From the NCBI GenBank assembly GCA_030765065.1, contig CM060989.1, forward strand, positions 58,170,001-58,234,000: DNA of 64,000 bases, given 5' to 3'. The stretch is from Deroplatys truncata (taxonomy: Eukaryota > Arthropoda > Insecta > Mantodea > Mantidae). The notes below the pieces were generated by a model. It saw only the letters and a list, made by a program, of their open reading frames with translations. It ran no database searches and had not been told where the DNA came from. The position numbers and the translations under genes are program-made. Below, in pieces: positions 11,445 through 21,280 of this stretch (position 1 is its first letter; every line of letters begins with the position of its first letter).

Positions 11445-12698
11445 CGAGGGGCACTATTTATATTTTGAGCCTTGGCAACCCTGAATGTTGTAGGTGCCAT
11501 CTGACGTTTCCAATGGAAAGTTTGACATTTTTGACCATAATCTACTTCAAACATTTTACCAATAGAGCGTCATTTGTTTTGTATACACTAACTTGAAAAT
11601 TGTGTGTCAACAAAAACATGGAATTAACTCGTAAAAATGTTCGTGCGATGATTTATTACGACTTTCGACGTGGATTATCAAGACAAGAGTGCATTGATCA
11701 ACTAACATCCGAATCTCCATCCTTTGCCACTGTGAAACGCTGGTATAACGAATTTAATCTAGCCGCCGTTCGCTCAATGATGAAGTTCGTGAAGGTCGTC
11801 CAAAATCAGTTGTTGTGCCAGAAAACATTGATGCTGTGCAAAAACTAATAATGAAAGATCGTCATGCGACATATTGTGAGATTGAGGCAACTCTAGGCAT
11901 TAGTTCCACCAGCATATATAAAATATTACATGATTATTTAGCCGTGAAAAAGGTTTGCTCGTGTTGGATCCCACATAATTTGACGCAATCTCAAAAAGAT
12001 ACTCGTGTCGATTGGTGTACAAAAATGCTCAAGAAATACAATGGCGGTGCCTCAAAAGACGTATATAAGATTGTAACAGGTGACGAATCATGGATCTATG
12101 CGTATGAGCCGGAACGTAAACAGCAGTCGACTGTATGGGTGTTTCAAGATGAAGCAAATCCAACAAAAGTTGTTCACACTCGAAGCAAATGGTCGCCTGC
12201 TTTTTCAGTAAAACTGGCCATGTGGCAACAGTGCCTTTAGAGGAACGTAAAACGGTCAATGCCGAATGGTACACAACCATTTGTTTGCTGGAAGTCTTCG
12301 GTGAAGTAAGGAAAACCAACAAGAACCGTAGGATCGTTCTTCATCAAGACAATAAGAGCGCACACACATCTCGTCTAACAACATAGTATTTGAAGGCTCA
12401 AAAAATCGAATTGATGGGTAATCCGCAATACAGTCCTGATTTGACACCCAATGACTTCTTTTTGTTCCCGAACATCAAGAATAAATTGCGTGGACAACGA
12501 TTTTCGTTGGCAGAAGAAGCCGTTGATGCCTTCAAAAACCATATTTTGGAGGTGTTTCAAAAAGAATGGAATAAATGCTGTGACAAATGGTTCAAACGGA
12601 TGCAAAAGTGTATTGATCATAAAGGAGAATATTTTGAAAAACAATAGAGCAGTACTTTGTTTTAATTATTAGGCTCAAAATATAAATAATGCCCCTCC
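11445..12698 (+). mobile_element. Mariner element with complete ends, inserted in a SINE
   Basis: A 1254-bp element with near-identical inverted terminal repeats. The left end reads GAGGGGCACTATTTATATTT and continues with TGAGCCT. The right end is the complement with one change (GAGGGGCATTATTTATATTT). The element is flanked by TA at 11443-11444 and 12699-12700, the mariner target duplication. The SINE halves on each side join to a sequence matching the intact SINE at 9590-9630. The ends are better preserved than the coding region. Confidence 0.92.
11618..12645 (+). pseudogene. Mariner (DD34D) transposase, two frameshifts and one stop
   Basis: The reading frame starts MELTRKNVRAMIYYDFRRG, the N-terminal helix-turn-helix region of mariner transposases often seen in SETMAR-like annotations. 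It continues with the WIPHNLTQSQK linker. The catalytic motifs are VTGDESWIY (first Asp), LHQDNKSAHT (second Asp) and YSPDLTPNDFFLFP (third Asp), and it ends with GEYFEKQ. A frameshift near 11760, another near 12185-12195 and a TAG stop at 12384-12386 break the gene. Length and order are otherwise normal for a roughly 345-residue mariner transposase. It would have cut and pasted its own element in the nucleus; this copy cannot make the protein. Confidence 0.9.
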
Positions 12699-12700
12699 TA

Positions 12701-12890
12701 TGGCGGTGAAGAAGAAGGAAATGAAATGTAGTGATAGGAAAGTTTGCAGATCAAATTATCGAACCCAGCATTTGCCCAGCGACCGAGAACAACCGTGAAA
12801 AAACATTCAGTCGGGTTGGTCGGCCCCGGGGGTTTGAACCCGAGACGCACACGACCGCGCCGCCACCTTGCTCGGTAATGAAATAACAAA
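12701..12890 (-). mobile_element. SINE family 1, proximal half (split by mariner)
   Basis: On the minus strand it begins near ACCGAGCAAGGTGGCGGCGC and carries the B-box-like GGGTTCAAACCCCCGGGGCC. It continues into GACCAACCCGACTGAATG and ends CTTCTTCACCGCCA at the mariner boundary. The remainder of the SINE is beyond the mariner at 11442-11361. Confidence 0.8.
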
Positions 12891-13334
12891 AGTGAACATT
12901 TTAAATTCTGTTTCTTACGAATCGCTAGTAAACTGTTAAACAGAATTTTATTGACGAGTTTGCCATAAAGCTGACCTCGCCAAGCTCCAATATGCAACAT
13001 TTGTTAACGTCTGAAGGTGTCAAGTTGGCAACAATGGAAGCCATAGATCGAAGTTGTCCATGGAAGGCCGATCTGTCACTGCCAGATGTTCCAAATCCAC
13101 CCTCTCTCCGCCCTAGCCAGAGATTGATTCTTGCACTAAATTCATTCCAACACGGCACAAAACGCTATTCTCTATTCACTGCTCACTCAAATATTCATCA
13201 CCAGCTTCTCGCAAATGCATGGCTTTGTGACTGCAAGTCTTACGAAAGTAGCACAGTGACCCACATAAACCAGACCTGCTTAAAAAGTCTCTGCACATAC
13301 AGCATCCGATATTTAACATAGAATCTTATGAAAC
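12891..13334. other. Unclassified noncoding DNA
   Basis: Overlapping ORFs on both strands (109 codons plus at 12992-13321; 100 codons minus reaching up to 13000) have no family resemblance that I recognise. No repeat matched it elsewhere in the window. Confidence 0.35.

Positions 13335-13336
<2 letters not shown>

Positions 13337-13381
<45 letters not shown>
13337..13381. repeat. (ATT)n microsatellite
   Basis: About 15 uninterrupted ATT units directly abut the start of a CTTTCTC-family copy. Confidence 0.95.
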
Positions 13382-13383
<2 letters not shown>

Positions 13384-14542
13384 TCTCTCTACCACGTACT
13401 AGGTAAAGGAGGTATTGCATTCCACTAAAAAATTCGATACAGAGATTTTACCGGAAAGACACCTTTCGATGACTCCTGATTCCAAAAAGAGTATTTTTAG
13501 AAAAAAGACCTCCCTCTCTCTGCACGTGTGTGTGTGCGTGTGTGTATGTCTGTGAACTCAACTACCCAACTACCTTTTACATGAAACTGTTTTCGAAATT
13601 TATTAAAATGCCATACATTAAAGATATTTACAAGACAAATAGAATGTATAACTTGACTTTTTTTGGAAATAGCCTCCAGTCCTCTTTTTTCACAAGGAAT
13701 TTTGTATAATCTTGCATAACTGGTAAACGTTAATCGATAAACGAAAACGCACTATACAGATATTGAATTTTTATTTATGGACGCTCATTAACTGCTGTGG
13801 TCCTTAGCGTTCCATTCTATATTGGGCGTGAAAGACCGGTAATTTTGCTCAGAGACCTCTTTATCAGGCTTTACTTCCCTTGCGAAGGAAGCCATGCTAA
13901 GGATTTTTACGCCTGAAAAAATCCATCGCCCTCTACTGGGTTTGAACCCGCGACCTTGGGAATTAGAGGCTAGCATGGTAACCACTACACCACGGAGGAC
14001 CACACTATATAGATATTTAGATCGCTTTAAAACATACAATTTATCACAAATAATATTATTTGTGGCATCAGCGATTTCCGAGATGTGGTTATCATTGGTT
14101 TGAATTGTTGAATTCTTTGTCATTCTTTTGAAGTCCCTCGATTTTCAGCTGTTTCTCAGGATGCCATAGAAAGATTAGTGAATTTTAAGACCAGCGTATG
14201 TTCCATGTAATGTGTAATCTGGGGTGGGGGGATTTTCTTGAAAACCTCCGTGTCGCATCTCTGGAAGATACTGAACCTAAATACCAAGTTTAGTGTTTAT
14301 CCGACTGTACGTTTCTGAAATATGCTGTTCACAGACACACACACGGACATGTTTCCAAAAATGCTTTTTTTGGATTCAGAGGGTCTCAAAACATGTATTT
14401 CCGGTGAAATCTCGGTATCGAATTTTTGGGTGGAACACAATACTTCCCCTACCTACTATACGTAGTAGAGAAAGTAATAAGCTTTCGTACGAGTAGTAAA
14501 CGAAAGTGGGAAGAGAAAGCCATGTGAATGTAACACATTAGA
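13382..14542 (-). repeat. CTTTCTC subfamily B copy carrying two insertions
   Basis: The B copy starts CTCTCTCTACCACGTACTAG at 13382 and ends AGAGAAAGCCATGTGAATG near 14532. It is interrupted by SINE family 2 at 13765-14003. A piece of a plus-orientation subfamily A copy (about 14191-14475) also interrupts it, including the CACACACACGGACATG site and the terminal AGTAGAGAAAG. Confidence 0.75.
13765..14003 (-). mobile_element. tRNA-derived SINE, family 2, with target duplication
   Basis: On the minus strand the head reads CCTCCGTGGTGTAGTGGTTA (A-box-like), followed by GCGGGTTCAAACCC (B-box-like). The body then includes AAAATCCTTAGCATGGCTTC and TGGACGCTCATTAA in the tail. It is flanked by ACTATACAGATATT at 13751-13764 and ACTATATAGATATT at 14004-14017, a 14-bp target duplication with one mismatch. 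The host sequence is a CTTTCTC-B copy. Confidence 0.85.
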
Positions 14543-14661
14543 TTATTATTATTATTGTAGGGACCCTGCCCTCTGCCTGTCATGCCTCCTTGTTCGGCCG
14601 CTCTCTCTCCTCTCACCTCATTGCTCCCTCCCGGGGCTTAGGCACAAAAGGTCTGCTTAGA

Positions 14662-14706
<45 letters not shown>
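14543..14706. repeat. ATT microsatellites flanking a GC-rich stretch
   Basis: Two ATT tracts (about 14543-14558 and 14663-14706) bracket about 100 bp of pyrimidine-rich, GC-rich DNA including CGGCCGCTCTCTCTCCTCTC. The stretch may be an old SINE between its A-rich tails; this is not certain. Confidence 0.6.
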
Positions 14707-14707
<1 letters not shown>

Positions 14708-15186
14708 GGCGTTTTTAGAAAATGAATTCCAAATAACCTGTGACATCACCAGAGAGGCTCCAGGGTTGCTCGCCCAAGTACGACAGAACTTCCTCCGACG
14801 TTGTCATGCCTTCATCGGAGCTGAAGGACGCCATTTTGAATACCTGTTGTAGTATTACGGCTTGTGTAAGAAGTACAGCGAAGTAAAACACAGATTCGCA
14901 TAACTTCGCGTTCATAGCTATCCCAAAACAACCTATGCCTATAACTTGCGACGCAATTGTTTCCCGACCGGGGTTCATTATATCAAATTCATGCATTTGT
15001 CCTTCTTAATCTTTCCTGAAGGTTTGTATCATCACGGAAGCACCCTGTATATGACAGTAAAAATTTCAATGAGCAGCCACAAGTTAGCAGGAAAACCTGT
15101 AACTCAATATGTGACGTCACAAGACTACTTTATGGAGTAGTATTAGTGATCAAGAAATAATTGGTAGTTTCAACTCCAAAAGTTGA
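14707..15186. other. Unclassified, possibly transposon-derived
   Basis: A 93-codon minus ORF (14715-14996) is not recognised. The phrase CACCCTGTATATGACAG near 15041 resembles the ends of Tc1/mariner-like elements, but no partner end was found. Confidence 0.3.
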
Positions 15187-15195
15187 TTGTGCACG

Positions 15196-15220
15196 CACAC
15201 ACACACACACACACACACAC
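15196..15220. repeat. (CA)n microsatellite at the Tc1 left end
   Basis: The CA tract runs directly into the Tc1 terminal repeat (CACTATGTGATC), so the target TA expected on this side reads CA. Confidence 0.9.
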
Positions 15221-16459
15221 TATGTGATCAAAAGCATCCGGACACCCCCACAAACATACGTTTTTATCTTAAGTGCAATGTGCTGCCACCTATTGCCTGG
15301 TGCTCATTATCCGCGACCTTAGTAGTCATTAGACATCGTGAAACAGCAGAATGGGACACTCCGTGGAACTCACGGACTTCGAACGTGGTCAGGTGATTGG
15401 GTGCCACTTGTGTCAGAAGTCTGTACGCGAGATTTCCACACACCTAAACATCCCTAGGCCCACTGTTTCTGATGTGATAGTGAAGTGGAAACGTGAAGGG
15501 ACATGTACAGCACAAAAGTGTACAGGCCGACCTCGTCTGTTGACTGACAGAGATCGCCGACATTTGAAGAGGTTTGTAAAGAGTAATAGACAGATATCTA
15601 TCCAGACCAGCACACAGGAATTCCAAACTGCATCAGGATCCACTCCAAGTACTATGAAAGTTAGGCATGAGGTGAGAAACCTTGGATTCCATGGTCGAGC
15701 GGCTGCTCATAAGCCACACATCACGCAGGAAAATGCCAAACGACGCCTCGCTTGGTGTAAGGAGTGTGAACATTACACGATTGAACAGTGGCAAAACGTG
15801 TGGAGTGACGAATCACGGTACACAATGTGGCGATCCGATGGCAGGGTGTGGGTATGGCGAATGCACGGTGAACGTCATCTGCCAGCGTGTGCAGTGTCAA
15901 CAGTGAAATTCGGAGGTGGTGGTGTTATGGTGTGGTCGTGTTTTCCCTGGAGGGGGCTTGAACCCCTTGTTGTTTTGCGTGGCACGATCACAGCGCAGAC
16001 ATACATTGATATTTTAAGCACCTTCTTGCTTCCCACTGTTGAAGAGCAATTCGGGGATGGCGATTGCATCTTTCAACACGATCGAGCACCTGTTCATACT
16101 GCACGGGCTGTAGCGGAGTGGTTACACGACAATAACATCCCTGTAATGGACGGGCCTGCACAGAGTTCTGACTTGAATCCTATAGAACACCTTTGGGATG
16201 TTTTGGAACGCCCACTACGTGCCAGGCCTCACCGACCTATATCGATACCTCTCCTCAGTTCCGCACTCCGTGAAGAATGGGCTGCCATTCCCCAAAAAAC
16301 CTTCCAGCACCTGATTGAAAGTATGCCTGCGAGAGTGAACGCTGTCATCAAGGCTAAGGGTGGGCCAACACCATATTGACTTCCAGCATTACTGATGGAC
16401 GGCGCCACGAACTTGTACGTATTTCTGCCAGGTGTCCGGATAATTTTGATCACGTAGTA
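15218..16459 (+). mobile_element. Tc1 element with both inverted ends
   Basis: A 1242-bp element. The left end reads TATGTGATCAAAAGCATCCG and the right end, on the minus strand, reads TACGTGATCAAAATTATCCG. Both continue into GACACC. A TA follows the right end at 16460-16461. The left flank has been replaced by the CA microsatellite. It belongs to the same family as the copy at 27343-28512. Confidence 0.92.
15351..16379 (+). CDS. Tc1 transposase, uninterrupted ORF
   Basis: The 342-codon frame starts MGHSVELTDFERGQVIG and has normal Tc1 length. The N-terminal paired-type helix-turn-helix region spans about residues 5-110 and includes PRPTVSDVIVKWKREG. A GRPR AT-hook-like motif lies near residues 59-62. 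The catalytic DD34E residues are all present: Asp153 in WSDESRY, Asp244 in FQHDRAPVH, and Glu279 in NPIEHLW, with 34 residues between the last two. The glycine block [10 protein letters not shown] is intact. Oddities are loss of one Val before WSDES relative to the sister copy, Gly where that copy has Trp (MDGPA versus MDWPA), and Ser for Pro in QSSDLNP. The protein would excise and reinsert the element in the nucleus; whether these changes leave it active is unknown. Confidence 0.9.
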   Translation: MGHSVELTDFERGQVIGCHLCQKSVREISTHLNIPRPTVSDVIVKWKREGTCTAQKCTGRPRLLTDRDRRHLKRFVKSNRQISIQTSTQEFQTASGSTPSTMKVRHEVRNLGFHGRAAAHKPHITQENAKRRLAWCKECEHYTIEQWQNVWSDESRYTMWRSDGRVWVWRMHGERHLPACAVSTVKFGGGGVMVWSCFPWRGLEPLVVLRGTITAQTYIDILSTFLLPTVEEQFGDGDCIFQHDRAPVHTARAVAEWLHDNNIPVMDGPAQSSDLNPIEHLWDVLERPLRARPHRPISIPLLSSALREEWAAIPQKTFQHLIESMPARVNAVIKAKGGPTPY

Positions 16460-16477
16460 TATATATACAGAGCTTAA

Positions 16478-16729
16478 AACGACACGAGAAAGGGAAAATT
16501 ATGTTATGTTTGTAACAAATCAGCAAGCGAGTGTTTTGCACGGGCAAGGACAAGGGTGGTGAGGTTAAAAGGCTTCTGGGAAGGAGAAAATCAACGAAAA
16601 TGCCCATTGTGTAATAGGAATTTTAACAACTATTGGCATATAATCCTAGAATGTAACGGAGCAATGAGCATGGCAGAAAAATTACGAAAAATCAAGGTTG
16701 AATGTGTGTTGTGGAGGGCTAACCCTTGA
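16478..16729 (+). pseudogene. Non-LTR retrotransposon (LINE) ORF2 C-terminal fragment
   Basis: An 84-codon frame without an N-terminal start reads through CYVC, then RARTRVVRLKGFWEG, then CPLCNRNFNNYWHIILEC, and stops at 16727. The C-x2-C followed by H-x4-C is the zinc-knuckle-like motif found downstream of reverse transcriptase in many insect LINEs. No reverse transcriptase sequence remains; its upstream side is replaced by the Tc1 element. This is a 5'-truncated relic. Confidence 0.6.
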
Positions 16730-17320
16730 GTGATTTTCCCATCCGCTTTCTTTTTTGTATCACAATAACCAGTCAGCAGCTGGAGGTTGCTAGAGGAGGG
16801 TCAAAATGACTGCAGGTAGCAATCGTGTCACAGGGGTGACCAACACAATACTCAAGAAATACTCCTGCAGCGGAATTTATATTTTATGTTTAATTACTTC
16901 TATTTCATATTGTTATTGCTGTTACGTTTTGCAGTCAAGAACTTATAAGTACGTTGGATCATATGGTCCAGTTTACCAAATGAAATTATAGGTATAAGGA
17001 TGTTAAGAGTTTAACTTCCTTATACCTAGGATAATATACGATAGGAAAATATTTAGGTGCAGTGAGAAATAGATGGTTGAAGAAAATTAGAAATAAGGAG
17101 TAGAGCAGAATGCAGATTGACAAAGGAAAGAAGTAAATAGGACCCAATAGCTCGGTAACCACAGTGTTGGATGCCATGGGTCCTTAGAAATGCAGGAACT
17201 TAATGCAGTGATGAAAATGATATGTAAAGGGTAGCATGTAGGGATAGAATTTAAGTGTTGTTGCAATTATATTTGTGAATGCAATTATCGAAGTGAAATA
17301 AAATATCTATTTATCTACTA
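16730..17320 (+). other. Possible LINE 3' untranslated tail
   Basis: No coding is recognised. A polyadenylation-like AATAAAATATCT near 17300 and the location directly after the LINE stop codon suggest the element's 3' end, but no target duplication was identified. Confidence 0.35.
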
Positions 17321-18074
17321 ATCTAATGCAAGAAATAAACCTGGGCACAAAAATCCAACCGGAAATAATAGTGCTTTGACCAGCTTTAGAATACATTGCT
17401 AAAATATCGCACAATTATATTTTTATTTCCATTAAACATTAATTATAATGCTCAAAGAAGTTGGCAAACTGGTTGTTTACATTCTAAAATAGCTTTTCAA
17501 ATATTTTCCGTCTTCTCCGTGTTTTAATGATATTTTGGACTTGAGCAAACTTTATGTTTGAAACATGGACTCGTTTATTTCTTTCGCCAACGTATACGCC
17601 TGAGGCTGGCAGTTCCGCGGAGAACCTCTTATTGCCTTTCGAGTCTGAACGATCAAGTCCCTAACACGATCCTCAGTTGTTTGCGTTTCTGAAAAATTAC
17701 ACGTCCTTGCTACTCGCAAGGGGGGTCTAAGTTTTTGTTCGCCTCTCAAGTAATTACGTATTTACAACAGAAATTCCAAGAATAGCGAGGGCTTTTCTTT
17801 CTTACAGTAAGCAGAAAAGAAGGATGGAAGGGGGGGGGCAAACATATTACATAAAGTTAATTTAAAGCAGCACAAATGGTTTCCGTTTAACAGAACAGGT
17901 CACCAGAGGCAGTTACAGATAAGAAATACAGTGGGGCCATTGTTAATTTCCTGTGCAGTGAAATCGATACTTCACTGTTGCAACTGTTATCTTCGAGATA
18001 TTCTCGACCGCGTTCTCAGAAGAAGTTCTCCACTATTTTCCAATGTGACAATAATGGAAAACAATAATGTTACA
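17321..18074. other. Unclassified noncoding DNA
   Basis: A 65-codon minus ORF (17552-17749) is not recognised. A short poly-G tract lies near 17830. No repeat matches were seen. Confidence 0.35.
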
Positions 18075-19197
18075 GTCACATGACTTTCTCTACTCTTGTA
18101 CATACTATTTTTACAAACGCTTATTCTCCATATGCTTCATGTTAATCGAGATGTTAATCGAGATGTTAATCTTATTGCTAATTTTCTTGTAGATGCAAGG
18201 GGAATTGCTAGGCTTTAAGCTATAGCAAAATATTTTAAGAGGTGCTTGCTATGTGGAGTACTCCATTCTCTTTGCATTACCAGGAAAAAAAATCTGATAT
18301 GTTACACTCACATGACTTTCTCTACTCTTCTACAAACTATTTTTACAAACTCTTATTCTCCATCTATTTCATATTAATCGAGATAAACATTTGCAAAAAC
18401 GATCTTTTGACATGCAAAGAGAATTACATTTTACACATAGCGACCAGTTCTAAAAATGTTTGACTATCGCTTAAGGCCTACTATGTTCCCCTTGTTTTGT
18501 ATTTGCAACGGCAATTAAAAATAAATGTAGCCTTTAAGCATAGACATATCTCTTAACAGCTGGTTGCTAGGTGCAGCACCATTCTCTTTGCCACAGATTA
18601 ATACTCTTTGCATAACCAAGACAAAAAAAATGAATAACAAATTCCCATTTGAGAAAATAAGTACTGAAAAATTTAAGGGAATAACAAGCAATATCTCGAA
18701 AATGGTTCACTCAACAAAAAAAATGTATATGACATAAATTGTGATCTCTTATGGCTTACGAATTATGCAAAAGTCGTTCACAATGAAGAATACTTTTGGA
18801 GACATTCCCAGAAAATTCAAGATATACATTTTATTTGTCATGAAATTATCTTAACTATACGAGATTTTAATCAAAATCGTTAGAGCCATTTTTGAGAAAA
18901 TTAAAATTTTCGAAGAATTATCCATGTAAAGGGTAATCTGGGGTGGGGGGAGTTTCTTGAAAACCTTCGTGTCACATCTCTGGAAGATACTGAAACTAAA
19001 TACCAAGTTTGGTGTTTATACGACTGTTCGTTTCTGAGTTATGTTGTTCACAGATACACACACGGACATGTTTCCAAAAATGCTTTTTTTGGATTCAGGG
19101 GGTCTCAAAACATGTATTTCCGGTGAAATCTCGGTATCGAATTTTTGGGTGGAATACAATACTTCCCCTACTTACTATACGTAGTAGAGAAAGTAAA
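18075..19197 (+). repeat. CTTTCTC-A copies, self-nested
   Basis: A first copy (18081-18285) runs from GACTTTCTCTACTCTTGTAC to CATTACCAGG, where an oligo-A normally internal to the element is followed by a new start, TCTGATATGTTACACTC at 18294. Diverged pieces follow. A long A-type segment at about 18600-19193 then ends ACTATACGTAGTAGAGAAAG. The arrangement fits one copy inserted into the internal A-run of another. Confidence 0.8.
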
Positions 19198-19590
19198 AAT
19201 CTGATGTGCTACATTACACATTTCGTTATAGATACAAAGGGAATAGCGATAGTCAAATGTTTAAGAGTTGGATGCTATACGCTGATCTTAAAATTCCATA
19301 CTCTTTCCATGACATCGCGAGAAACAAGTGAAAATTGACAGAACCTTAAAAGAATGACTTAAGTATTGGACAATTCGGAATATCTCTGAAATGGTTGATG
19401 CCCCCCCAAAATTATTATAAATGAATTGTGTGTTTTAAAGAGACCTTTATGTTTTGTGTAGTACGTTTTCGTCTATCGCTTAACGTTTACCAGCTATGCA
19501 AAATTGTATAAATTTCCTTTTTGAATGAAGAGGACTTCAGAGGCTATTCCTAGTAAATTCAAGATATACACTTTATTCGTCATGTAAATG
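19198..19590 (+). repeat. CTTTCTC subfamily B, left part (split by mariner)
   Basis: The B-type sequence from GATGTGCTACATTACAC to TTTATTCGTCATGTAAATG is interrupted at a TA (now TG) by the mariner. It continues at 20821 with TATCTTTAATAAATGG. Confidence 0.8.
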
Positions 19591-20820
19591 CGAGGCGTAT
19601 TCCAAAACTAAGGTCTGATGAACAATATTTAACGGCCTGAATGACGTTTCACGCCTGCAGCGCTGTTTACCGACTCCTGAGGAACCTACCGCAGTATGCG
19701 TTTGCCAGTCGGTGAGAACAGATCGCAATGGCCACGACAATTGTAGATCCCGCCAGTTGTGAAATGCGCGGTGTGATCAGATTTTTACTGGCAAACGGAT
19801 CGTCAGCTGTGGACATCCATCGTGAGTTATGCCGCGTGTATGGGCCGGACATAATGAGTGACAAACAGGCTCGACACTGGTGTCGACAAAACGAAATGGC
19901 CGCACAAATGTGCACGATGAACAGAGGAGTGCTAGGCCAGTATTCGGACCGACGTACATAGTTGAGCAAGTGAACCAAAAACTTGGAAGTGATCGGCGTT
20001 TGCCGATTAGTGGTCTGGCTGATGAATTCGCAAATGTTACTCGAACCTCACTTTAAGGATTTTCTCTGAACAGCTTGGATATCGGAAACTTTGTGCGAGG
20101 TGGGTGCCAAAACTGCTCACTGATCAGCACAAAGAGCAATTAATGCGTAGTGCACGACAGTTTTTGGAGCGCTATAGACAAGATGGAGATGATTTGTTTT
20201 CCCTCATTGTTACGGGCGACGAGACATGGATAGCGTTCACCAATGCAGAATCGAAACAACAGTCAATGCAGTGGCGCCGTTCCGGTTCACCCAAACCAAA
20301 AAGAATGTAAGCAACCGCCGTACACGAATCGCAAAATGATGGCTACCGTGTTTTGGGACGAAAAGGACGTCCTTTTGATGGACCGTGGGTCAACAATTAC
20401 AGCTGACGTGTACTGTGCAACGCTTACCAAACTGAGACTGGGATCCAAAATGGTCTGGTATTATCCTCCTGCACGACAACGATCGCCCGCGCACCGCTGC
20501 CAAAACCAAAGAGAAGATTCAAGTTTCGTTGGGAAATCTTTGACCACCATCCGTATGGTCCCGACCTGACATCAAGCGACTATTCCTTCTTGCATTTGAA
20601 ACGGTGGCTGTGCGGACAACGTTTTCAAACCGACGATGAAGTCCCAGGCGGCAGAGGTTAAAGAAGCTGGTGCAACGTTACAGCAAGTGTGTAGATGTGA
20701 ACAGCGATTATGTGGAAAGGTAAAGTATATATGTAGGCACATATTACTCAATAAAAACTTTGTCTCATGAGCGATGTTGTTATTATGACCAAACGGATCT
20801 TAGTTTTGGAATACGTCTCG
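19591..20820 (+). mobile_element. Mariner element inserted in a CTTTCTC-B copy
   Basis: A 1230-bp element with inverted ends: left CGAGGCGTATTCCAAAACTA and right, on the minus strand, CGAGACGTATTCCAAAACTA. The right flank is TA at 20821-20822. The left flank reads TG at 19589-19590, one change from the expected TA. Flanks belong to a single split CTTTCTC-B copy, so the mariner is the younger insertion. Confidence 0.9.
19728..20722 (+). pseudogene. Mariner transposase, heavily frameshifted
   Basis: The frame opens MATTIVDPASCEMRGVIRFL with a mariner N terminus (DIHRELCRVYG, IMSDKQARHW). It includes PKLLTDQHKEQLM, the first catalytic site VTGDETWIAF, KQQSMQWRRSGSPKPK and MATVFWDEKDVLLMD. The LLHDN-type second site survives only as a distorted LHDND in another frame, and SGQRF-type sequence follows. 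Several indels and missing segments put the parts in different frames. The N terminus differs from mariner 11445-12698, so they are separate mariner lineages. Confidence 0.85.
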
Positions 20821-21085
20821 TATCTTTAATAAATGGTATTTTAATGAAAACGGTTACAACCAATTTTTAGAAAATAAGAAATATCGAAAAATGTTCAATG
20901 CAAAGGGCGGTTTGGAGTGGGGAGATTTTCTTTAAAAGGTTTGTCTCGCAGTTTTAGAAGGTACTGAATTTAAATATAAGTATAGTATTTACCCGAATTT
21001 TTGTTTTTGAGTTATGCTGTTCACAGACACACACGGAACTTTTTCTAGTTTTCTTTCTATTCAAAGAGCCCCAAAATATTGTGGC
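20821..21085 (+). repeat. CTTTCTC subfamily B, right part (split by mariner)
   Basis: It continues the B copy interrupted at 19590, through GGTTTGGAGTGGGGAGATTT and TGCTGTTCACAGACACACAC. It becomes unrecognisable near 21085, so its far end is missing. About 190 bp of unclassified DNA follows. Confidence 0.75.
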
Positions 21086-21280
21086 GTATTAATAATTTGG
21101 AGGGCTATATTATTGTTCTACATTGACATTACCAGACACATTGTTGTTTACATCACTGTTGGCTGGTAGCTTTGCTAGCCACGAGTAGTGGGGGACGGCG
21201 TCACTCTCAGTTAGGATTCTATGAGGAGCGGACCGCGTGTGTAAGCCGGGCTTTAGATCGGTGGACTTCTCCCATCTTTA

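Noticed and set aside
17552-17749. 65-codon minus ORF as a retrotransposon gag fragment
   Set aside because: Only a faint similarity to RVRDLIV-type gag text; no neighbouring gag, protease or LTR.
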